The notes below the pieces were generated by a model. It had not been told where the DNA came from, did no database searches, and saw only the letters and a program-made list of their open reading frames with translations. A program made the position numbers and the translations under genes. DNA of 53,132 nt from positions 1 to 53,132 of the forward strand of contig CANMCD010000022.1 in assembly GCA_947496185.1 (NCBI GenBank). Direction: 5' to 3'. Below, piece by piece: positions 46,196 to 53,132 of the stretch. The stretch comes from an uncultured Tenacibaculum sp. (GTDB lineage: Bacteria; Bacteroidota; Bacteroidia; Flavobacteriales; Flavobacteriaceae). Numbering within the stretch: the first letter of the stretch is position 1; each line of letters opens with the position of its first letter.

Positions 46196-47110
46196 TTAGC
46201 TTACATAATTTAAATAGGACTTATATAAAGGGAATATACGCTTCTCAGAAACCTTTAGTCCTAATCCAGCATATAACAATGCGTTATAATAAACGTTTTT
46301 TAACGGTGCTCCTTTCCATAGACACGTACTAGCTCCTTTGAATGCACTTTTAGGTGTATGCCAATCAATATTGAAAGAAATAGATTGACTTAAGCCATGT
46401 ACCTGATGTAACATTCCGGGAGGCATGTATAAAATATCTCCAGGCTCTAATACAGCCTCTTTTATCTCTAATCCTTTTGCTTCTGGAAATTTTTCATAAT
46501 CTGGATTTTGCGGATCAAATTTTGCCCAACGCCACCCATGTATATAACACTCTTTTTTATGTTGAATATCTATTAAAATAAACTTCTTCCTTCCTACTAC
46601 TTGAAAAAACAAGTTATTGGTCATTAAGGTATCGAAGTGTAATGGAGTTAAACTTCCTGTAGAGCCCATAAAAAACTGTATGTAATTTTGCCATTTTTCC
46701 CAATACCACTGAGGCAATAATTCTTTAGGAAAAGGATAAATGTCTTTTAAATATTCTGGAAACATATAGAAAAAAGGAATATCATGTAAGTACCCTGGCT
46801 TATCTGCCTCAATTCCAGCCTTAATTTTTTGTTCATATTCATCTAAAAGAGCCACATAATCACTTATTAACATAAGCTCTCTCTTTCCTTCACTAACATT
46901 TCCTACTTTTATTGACACTTTTTTTCCTGTCTCGTTAGATTTGAAATAATCCGTATTCCAATCTAATGCTTTCCATTTTTTTGTCTCCCCTCTTATAACG
47001 ACGGGTTTGTTTTGATTTACATATTTCTTATAAAAGATATCTCTATTTATTGACTCTTCAATTTCAATATGTGCAAACGTTTTTAATTCTACTGCTTTTA
47101 ATACTTTCAT
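46196..47110 (-). CDS. JmjC/cupin-8 family Fe(II)/2-oxoglutarate oxygenase
   Basis: The 304-residue protein has the cupin-8 fold signatures: NKPVVIRGETKKWKALDWNTDYF, the HxD iron ligands His158 and Asp160 in TPLHFDTLMTNNLFFQ, GRKKFILI, and the distal His235 in LYMPPGMLHQV. These residues suit a working hydroxylase. Family members hydroxylate protein or amino acid side chains. Because it lies between the MFS exporter and type II thioesterase genes of the NRPS locus, it may hydroxylate a residue of the peptide, bound to a carrier or free. It starts 288 bases after the MFS gene. Confidence 0.88.
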   Translation of the reverse strand: MKVLKAVELKTFAHIEIEESINRDIFYKKYVNQNKPVVIRGETKKWKALDWNTDYFKSNETGKKVSIKVGNVSEGKRELMLISDYVALLDEYEQKIKAGIEADKPGYLHDIPFFYMFPEYLKDIYPFPKELLPQWYWEKWQNYIQFFMGSTGSLTPLHFDTLMTNNLFFQVVGRKKFILIDIQHKKECYIHGWRWAKFDPQNPDYEKFPEAKGLEIKEAVLEPGDILYMPPGMLHQVHGLSQSISFNIDWHTPKSAFKGASTCLWKGAPLKNVYYNALLYAGLGLKVSEKRIFPLYKSYLNYVS

Positions 47111-47326
47111 CCTTGGCTAGTTATTATTCATCTTAACTTTTTATACTTCTCTTAAATAATGACGCTAATATGCCCGTATTCCCCTGTTCTTTTACGCATA
47201 GGAGTACTAAGCCCATCTAAAAAGGCTTCTTCTGAGCAAATTCTTCTTTATTTTCAGTTAAAACAAAAAGTTACAATGAGTTTATGTTAAAAAAATAACA
47301 GTATTTATATTTTATTAGTTTGTTAT

Positions 47327-47369
47327 TTGAACGTAACACTTTACTCATACGAAAAAGTGTCACGTTCAA
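47327..47369 (-). terminator. Imperfect inverted repeat, possible terminator of the MFS gene
   Basis: TTGAACGTAACACTTT and AAAGTGTCACGTTCAA form a 16-bp stem with one mismatch around an 11-base loop, 30 bases past the MFS stop codon. A T run is lacking, so it may instead be an RNA-end structure or processing site. The rest of the 288-base gap shows nothing else. Confidence 0.45.
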
Positions 47370-47398
47370 GTTTTAATTACTTACTTTAATGGATATTT

Positions 47399-48688
47399 TT
47401 ATTCCGTTACACTTTCTTTATACTCCTTTATTTCCTCATTGTAGATCACGTCTAATTGTTTTATTTTTTTATTTCTCAAGTGTATGATTGAAACAATTAT
47501 CAAAATTGTACCCGAAATTAAAAACAATATCAAAATAGCTGGTGTTCGTATCGTACCGGGAAAACTCCCCAATATATCCGAAGAAACCCCTTTAAGTGCA
47601 TTTTCAAAATAATCGATAAAAGCTCCGGCCAGTAAGAACGCTAAAGGTTCAGCTGCTCCAACAAAAAGCATTTCAAAACCTGATAGTCTCCCTAACATTT
47701 TGGAAGGAATGACTACTTGATAAAACACGTCGTTGCAAGATTCTGAGATTGTAAAAAACAATATCACTAAAAACCCTGCTATTCCTAATGTGTATAAATT
47801 AAAGTTTAACCATATCGAAGCCAGAATAAACCCAACGATAATATTGATAAATAAAATGGTACGAATAGGTTTGTTGATTTTTTTAATACTTCCCATAATG
47901 ATACCAGCAACCAGCCCCCCAACAGCAATAACGGACAATAGATTTCCTAACATATACTCTGTAGAAAAATCCAACACTAGTGGAGCAAAAGCAACCATTA
48001 CTAACCCCATAGAAAAACTTACTAAAAAGAATAAAAAGAATAAGTTTACAAGCCCTTTCTTTTCTTTTAAAAGTCCTTTTACTACCTTCCAATCACTTCT
48101 TATATTAAATCGCTCGTCGGATTTTTCAGTTACGGCAAAGCTAACAACTAAGAAAGCTATAATCGACACGGTAAATGTGACAACGTCAATCAAGAAAATA
48201 GTATCCAAGCCAAGTAATTTATACAAATAGGGAGCTATAATGGGAGCTATAATTCCTATTGAGGCAAATATCGAGGTAGAAATTCCTTGTGCCTTAACGA
48301 GTTTATCTTTTGAAACTAAAGAAACCGTCGCTACATAAAACGCTCTAAAAACAAAAATACTAGCGATAGAGCCAATACCTGCTACCAACATGATATGCCA
48401 TGGCAATAGTTTTCCAACGGAATACAAATACAATAATGACAAACTACCTAATCCCGCTACTAATTGACCATAAATAATAATTTTCTTCTTATCCCATCTA
48501 TCAATTAAGCCTCCTATAAACGGTGCTAAGAATACCCCGGGAGCGGCTTCAAAAAACCATATTCCTGTATAGGAGCTTGTACTTTCTCCAAACTTATCTA
48601 ACACCCATATACCTAACGTAAAATCTGTTAAATCTGTTCCAAACAATGAAACCATTATTAATACAACGTATAATAAAAATTTTTTCAT
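47399..48688 (-). CDS. MFS-family exporter
   Basis: The 429-residue protein has about 12 membrane helices and resembles the MFS efflux group with enterobactin/macrolide exporters: FGTDLTDFTLGIWVLDKFGESTSSYTGIWFFEAAPGVFLAPFIGGLIDRWDKKKIIIYGQL with the D-R-(W/F)-x-(K/R)-(K/R) loop. Its place between the NRPS and the tailoring genes suggests it exports the product, and perhaps provides self-resistance. It is 115 bases after the NRPS gene. Confidence 0.9.
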   Translation of the reverse strand: MKKFLLYVVLIMVSLFGTDLTDFTLGIWVLDKFGESTSSYTGIWFFEAAPGVFLAPFIGGLIDRWDKKKIIIYGQLVAGLGSLSLLYLYSVGKLLPWHIMLVAGIGSIASIFVFRAFYVATVSLVSKDKLVKAQGISTSIFASIGIIAPIIAPYLYKLLGLDTIFLIDVVTFTVSIIAFLVVSFAVTEKSDERFNIRSDWKVVKGLLKEKKGLVNLFFLFFLVSFSMGLVMVAFAPLVLDFSTEYMLGNLLSVIAVGGLVAGIIMGSIKKINKPIRTILFINIIVGFILASIWLNFNLYTLGIAGFLVILFFTISESCNDVFYQVVIPSKMLGRLSGFEMLFVGAAEPLAFLLAGAFIDYFENALKGVSSDILGSFPGTIRTPAILILFLISGTILIIVSIIHLRNKKIKQLDVIYNEEIKEYKESVTE

Positions 48689-48721
48689 GAATTCAATTCT
48701 TTACTGCTTATGATTAAGGAT

Positions 48722-48794
48722 AGTAAATAGCGTAAAAGTCTAATTATATAAGTAACCAGCTAAAAATAACTAGACGTATTTACGCTTATTTACT
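48722..48794 (-). repeat. Long imperfect inverted repeat between the NRPS and MFS genes
   Basis: Left arm 48722-48742 and right arm 48771-48794 match over about 20 bases with three one-base bulges, forming a stem of roughly 20 bp with a 28-base loop just downstream of the NRPS stop codon. It could be a partial terminator or stabilising hairpin that sets the NRPS/MFS ratio. No T run follows. Confidence 0.5.
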
Positions 48795-48803
48795 TCCTAA
48801 AAT

Positions 48804-51800
48804 TTATTTATCTTTTAATACTACTTGTTTTTCTACTCCTAAAATTTGTTCCGAGATTCCTTTTAAGTTTGCTTCCTGTAACAAGGTTCCATGATCTCCT
48901 GCCATATAACAGATTTCAACAGGTTTGTTGGTATAATTACTCCAACCATAATCTTGTGTTGCTTCGTCATCATTTTTGACTTTAACTATTTCTGAATTCT
49001 CTGTTAGCACATACCTATCCATTGCCTTAAACAAGACTACTTTCGAAGTTAGCTTTGTAGTCACTTCTGGATTATAATGATACATGGTATTTCTATACAT
49101 AACTTCTAATTGTCCCCTAAGTTTGGTTTCTGGTATTTCTACATTTGCCTCTTTTGAAAATTGTAATAAATACTGAATTTGTTCTTCTTTGGTTTTTCCG
49201 TCAAAAGCCCCCTCTGGCACTTCTAATCTAATACCAAAAATTTCGTAAATATCTTCCATAGCTTCATTAAGTATCCCTCTAATTATCCCATCTTCATCGG
49301 ATGCTATTGGGCCATTATTAAGACTGGTAGGTTCTGCATCTAGTGAAATAATTTCCGCTACCTCAAAACCATCCCTTTCTAGCTGCAGTGCCATTTCTAA
49401 TATCACTCTTCCTCCAAACGAATAGCCCCCTAATTTATACGGACCTACTGGATTCACTTTTTTCATTTCGGCTATAAACACGCTTGCCAATTCTTCAACA
49501 GAATTTACAACTTCGTTGGGATCGTCCAATCCAGGGGACTGCAACCCATACACAGGTTGTTCATTACCCAAGGCTCTGGTCAATTCGACATATGACCCCA
49601 TTGAACCCGAAACGGGTGGTGCAAAAAATATAGGTATTTTATCGCCTTCCTCTTGTAAAGGTACTAGTATTTTTGTTTTCATTAGTGAGCCTGTAATCAA
49701 GCTATCTACAAAAGAAGCTATGGTGGTATACTCAAATACTGTCGCTACATTTATGAATACGTTAAACTCTTCGTTAATACGTGCCGTTAATTTCATCGCC
49801 AATAATGAATGTCCTCCTAACTCAAAGAAATCGTCATACACCCCTACCTGCCCTATATTTAATAGCTCTTTCCAAATGGCTACCAACGCTTCTTCTTGTA
49901 CATTTCTTGGGGCTACATATTTTTGAGAAGTAAGTGCTGCTGTATTTGGGTCTGGTAATGATTTCTTATCTATTTTCCCATTGGGTGTTAATGGCATCGC
50001 TTTCAACTCAACCCACAACTTAGGAATCATAAATTCAGGAATTAATTCTTTCAATGAGTTTTCGATATCCTCCTTAGTTACTTCCGTTTCTTTTACAATA
50101 TACCCTACTAGCTGCTTACTACCCGTAACATCTTTTTTAGCTAACACACATACACTTATCACCCCTGTAACTGACGATACCGCATTTTCTATTTCTCCTA
50201 ATTCTACTCGATACCCCCTTATTTTTACCTGATCGTCTTTTCTTCCTATAAACTCTATATTTCCATCAGGCAACCATCGCGCTAAATCTCCCGATTTATA
50301 AATACGTGCACCTTCTTTAAACGGATGTGATATAAATTTTTCAGAAGTCAAATCTGGACGGTTCAAATATCCTCTTGCCAAACCATTTCCACCAATACAC
50401 AATTCACCTACTACTCCTTCTGGCACTAACTGATTGTGATCATCTACTATATAAATTTGTGTATTGTGTATCGGCTTACCAATTGACATAACCTCTCCTA
50501 TGACTCCATTGAATGTCGTGGCACAAATACTGGTTTCTGTAGGGCCGTACGCATTAATATACCTATACGATTTCGCAAACTCTTTTGCCAAACTAGCTGA
50601 GATTGCCTCTCCTCCAGTGATCAACGTTTGCAACCCACTTAAATCTTCTACCTTTAATAACTGTAAAAAAGCAGGTGGTAACACTGCAAAAGTTACCTCA
50701 TTATTTTTAATATAGGCACTAAACATCGCTACATCTGTCTTTTCTTCTTCACTTATCATATACAAACTTGCTCCTCCTAGTACGGAAAGGAATATTTCCC
50801 AAACGGAAGCATCAAAAGAAGAACTTGCAAATTGCAAACAACGATCTTCCCCTGTCACAGGCAGATTAGATATCTGCCCTAAAATAGTATTTAAAAGGCC
50901 TCGATGTTCTATCATCACTCCTTTAGGTTTTCCTGTACTTCCAGAGGTATAAATGATATAGGCTAACTTCCCTGCATCTCCATGATCTGTACTTGTTTTT
51001 TCTGCATAATTTGTTCGTTGCTCATTAAATACTGTAATTATAGTATCATCTACAATAAAAGAGCACTGACTATCTTCTTTGATATATTTTTTTCGATCTT
51101 CAGGATAATTAGGGTCTATTGGTAGATAAACAGCTCCTGCTTTTAATACTCCTAAAATAGAAATGATTAAATGATGCGATCTCCTTAGTTCTAAACCAAC
51201 AAAGTCTCCTATTTGTACGTCTCCTTCTGCTATTAAATAATTCGCAAACTGACTTGACAAGTTATCGAGCTCTTTATAAGTTAATGAGTTCTCTTTAAAA
51301 ACAACCGCTAAATGGTCTGGTTTTTCGGCAACTACTTCTTGGAATACCTGAACTATAGTTTTGTCTTTAGGTAACTCCTTATCCGTTTGATTTAAATCAT
51401 ATAATAGTCTCTGTTCCTCATCAGTACTTAACATAGAAATAGCACTAATTTTCTCATCAAAACGTGTTGCCATGTTTATCATCAATGTTACATAATGATG
51501 CAACATTTTTGTAACAGTGGCTTCTTTAAACAAATCTGTACAATATTCCAGACTTAAGGATACACCTTGGTCATGTTCATCTGCATTTAACGTAAGATCG
51601 AAATTTGCCGTATTCCCTGTGTATTCAAAAGGCAATAAATTTAAATCCTCAAAAGATTCTTGATCGCCATCATCTGGGGTGTTTTGTAAAACAAACATTA
51701 CTTGAAATAACGGACTTACACTCATGTCTCTTGTAGTAACAATACCATCTACCACTCTTTCAAAAGGTACTAATTGATTGTCATATCCTGATAAAGTCGT

Positions 51801-53132
51801 ATCACGAACACTAGCTACCAATTCTCTAAAAGTAGTGGCACTTTGTATATCTGTACGCAATGCTAAGGTATTCACAAAAAACCCTATCATACCTTCCAAT
51901 GCTGCTTGTGTTCTATTGGCAATTGGAGTTCCTATACAAATATCTGTTTGTCCACTATAACGAGATAACAAGACTTTAAAGCCCGAAAGCAGTAACATAA
52001 ACATAGTTACCCCTTCTTTATCACATATTGCCTGTAATTTTTGAGTCGTTATTTTATCTAGTTCAACATGAACAGTTGCTCCTGCATTTGTTTTCACTGT
52101 CGGACGTGCATAATCTAACGGTAAGGCCAATGTTGCTACGTTACTTAGTTTTTCTTTCCAATATCCAAGCTGCTCTTCCAACACTTCACCATCAACGTAA
52201 GTTCGTTGCCATATAGCAAAATCTGCATATTGAAGTGGTACATTCGCTAATGTCGTTGGTTTGCCTTTTAAAATCGTATCGTACAATTCTGAGAATTCAT
52301 ACATTAAAATTCCTTCCGACCAACCATCACTAGCAATATGGTGGAAAATTCCCGCTAACACATAATTATCTTCCCCTACATCATATAAACAAGCCCTAAA
52401 TTTATAGTCCTTTGATAGTTTAAAGGGCTTTTCGATGTACGCCTCTAACGAAGTCAACAGTGCTTCTTCTGAGGGTACTACTTCCCTATCCAACACCCAA
52501 TTTTCAGCACTTATAATTTCTTGATATCCTTCTCCTTTTTCCGAAAGAATCATTGTTCTTAATACTTCGTGTCTATCGACAATTGTTTTAAAGGATTTTG
52601 CTAAAACATCTTTATCCAACGTACCTTTCAAACGCAGTACAATTGGCATATGGTATTCCGTACTTCCCTGTAATTGATCCAAAAACCACAAACGTTCTTG
52701 ACTAAATGATAAAGGTATACGGTCTGGTCTTTCTTGAACCGTTACTTCTGGTAATACAGCTCCCTTTGCTTGTTGCGATAGATAACTCGCTAACGTCGCT
52801 ATGGTATCGTATTCAAAAACGGCTCTAATCGTTATTTCTACTTCAAGGTTTTGACGAATCAAAGACACCAATCGGGTTGCTAATAATGAATGCCCCCCTA
52901 ACTCAAAGAAGTTATCTTGTATTCCTATTTTTTCTAATCCTAATAATTCTTGCCAAACCTCAACTAACTGTTCCTCTGTCTCATTTCTCGGCGCTACATA
53001 TTCTTGTGATGATAGCTCTGAATAATCTGGATCGGGTAAGTGTTTCTTATCTATTTTTCCATTCGGAGTCAACGGCATTTCTTCAAAGTTTACCCATAAC
53101 CTTGGTACCATGTACTCTGGTAAACTCTCTAA
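48804..53132 (-). CDS. Non-ribosomal peptide synthetase, terminal module (partial at its N-terminus)
   Basis: The frame stays open to the right edge, so the start lies outside. In the visible part, residue 1 is the Met at 53109-53111, followed by the end of an A domain (PLTPNGKIDKK), PCP (GGHSLL, carrier Ser75), C domain (HHIASDG, His257-Gly263), A domain (YTSGSTGKPKG, NAYGPTET, YKSGDLARW, PLTPNGKID with Lys1046), PCP (carrier Ser1102) and a type I thioesterase (GGYSFGG, Ser1231; Asp1258; GDHGTLL). The C domain shows the standard HHxxxDG form. By position against GrsA, the pocket is D767 A768 W771 V810 I831 G833 A854 I862 C863 K1046, close to the phenylalanine code. The thioesterase releases or cyclises the product. 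Confidence 0.96.
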   Translation of the reverse strand, partial: LESLPEYMVPRLWVNFEEMPLTPNGKIDKKHLPDPDYSELSSQEYVAPRNETEEQLVEVWQELLGLEKIGIQDNFFELGGHSLLATRLVSLIRQNLEVEITIRAVFEYDTIATLASYLSQQAKGAVLPEVTVQERPDRIPLSFSQERLWFLDQLQGSTEYHMPIVLRLKGTLDKDVLAKSFKTIVDRHEVLRTMILSEKGEGYQEIISAENWVLDREVVPSEEALLTSLEAYIEKPFKLSKDYKFRACLYDVGEDNYVLAGIFHHIASDGWSEGILMYEFSELYDTILKGKPTTLANVPLQYADFAIWQRTYVDGEVLEEQLGYWKEKLSNVATLALPLDYARPTVKTNAGATVHVELDKITTQKLQAICDKEGVTMFMLLLSGFKVLLSRYSGQTDICIGTPIANRTQAALEGMIGFFVNTLALRTDIQSATTFRELVASVRDTTLSGYDNQLVPFERVVDGIVTTRDMSVSPLFQVMFVLQNTPDDGDQESFEDLNLLPFEYTGNTANFDLTLNADEHDQGVSLSLEYCTDLFKEATVTKMLHHYVTLMINMATRFDEKISAISMLSTDEEQRLLYDLNQTDKELPKDKTIVQVFQEVVAEKPDHLAVVFKENSLTYKELDNLSSQFANYLIAEGDVQIGDFVGLELRRSHHLIISILGVLKAGAVYLPIDPNYPEDRKKYIKEDSQCSFIVDDTIITVFNEQRTNYAEKTSTDHGDAGKLAYIIYTSGSTGKPKGVMIEHRGLLNTILGQISNLPVTGEDRCLQFASSSFDASVWEIFLSVLGGASLYMISEEEKTDVAMFSAYIKNNEVTFAVLPPAFLQLLKVEDLSGLQTLITGGEAISASLAKEFAKSYRYINAYGPTETSICATTFNGVIGEVMSIGKPIHNTQIYIVDDHNQLVPEGVVGELCIGGNGLARGYLNRPDLTSEKFISHPFKEGARIYKSGDLARWLPDGNIEFIGRKDDQVKIRGYRVELGEIENAVSSVTGVISVCVLAKKDVTGSKQLVGYIVKETEVTKEDIENSLKELIPEFMIPKLWVELKAMPLTPNGKIDKKSLPDPNTAALTSQKYVAPRNVQEEALVAIWKELLNIGQVGVYDDFFELGGHSLLAMKLTARINEEFNVFINVATVFEYTTIASFVDSLITGSLMKTKILVPLQEEGDKIPIFFAPPVSGSMGSYVELTRALGNEQPVYGLQSPGLDDPNEVVNSVEELASVFIAEMKKVNPVGPYKLGGYSFGGRVILEMALQLERDGFEVAEIISLDAEPTSLNNGPIASDEDGIIRGILNEAMEDIYEIFGIRLEVPEGAFDGKTKEEQIQYLLQFSKEANVEIPETKLRGQLEVMYRNTMYHYNPEVTTKLTSKVVLFKAMDRYVLTENSEIVKVKNDDEATQDYGWSNYTNKPVEICYMAGDHGTLLQEANLKGISEQILGVEKQVVLKDK

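Noticed and set aside
1-53132. CRISPR arrays, rRNA genes, phage genes or a replication origin
   Set aside because: No regularly spaced repeats, rRNA signatures, phage structural genes or DnaA-box clusters were seen on reading both strands.

Overview
The window reads as a low-GC chromosome segment of a marine-type Flavobacteriaceae bacterium (Bacteroidota; something like Tenacibaculum, Kordia or Aquimarina, genus not fixed). This rests on type IX secretion (T9SS) proteins and C-terminal sorting domains, a GH3-family protein, an AraC regulator built from TPR, membrane and HTH parts, split class I lanthipeptide dehydratase genes, and promoters of the Bacteroidota form TTTG-N(16-19)-TAnnTTTG.

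Positions 1-29,460 are mostly core genome. They hold the tail of a PorP/SprF protein with a PorE-like OmpA protein; a GH3 and M23-peptidase pair; a minus-strand run nadD, gmk, yicC and a DMT transporter; a Kbp-like LysM/BON protein; a beta-barrel protein; thiL; and a plus-strand surface operon (choice-of-anchor B protein, propeller-like lipoprotein, MbnP-like lipoprotein, MbnH/MauG-like di-heme protein). Then come sufA-sufB-sufC-sufD, a T9SS-exported serine protease, an AlkD-like protein, a PA14 protein, sucA-sucB, and two identical tRNA-Asn genes.

Positions 29,500-43,570 form a RiPP (modified peptide) locus on the minus strand. A class I lanthipeptide dehydratase is split into a glutamylation protein and an elimination protein. 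It is followed by an AraC/TPR regulator that overlaps it, a 48-codon double-glycine precursor gene too short for usual gene calling (36,590-36,736), a decayed prolyl oligopeptidase remnant, two intact prolyl oligopeptidase lipoproteins and an ABC exporter with a C39 leader peptidase. No LanC cyclase is visible and the predicted core has no cysteine, so the product may be a dehydrated but ring-free peptide. Upstream of the dehydratase, on the opposite strand, about 1.9 kb without an intact gene holds two diverged copies of a promoter-leader-small-ORF unit that look like decayed precursor genes. Four promoters in this locus share an unusual -7 element, TTTCTTTG.

Positions 43,574-53,132 hold a stand-alone aspartate kinase and then a non-ribosomal peptide synthetase (NRPS) locus: a type II thioesterase, a JmjC/cupin-8 oxygenase, an MFS exporter and the terminal module (C-A-PCP-TE) of a large NRPS whose 5' part lies beyond the right edge. 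The A-domain pocket reads DAWVIGAICK by alignment to the gramicidin A-domain numbering, which resembles the phenylalanine code.
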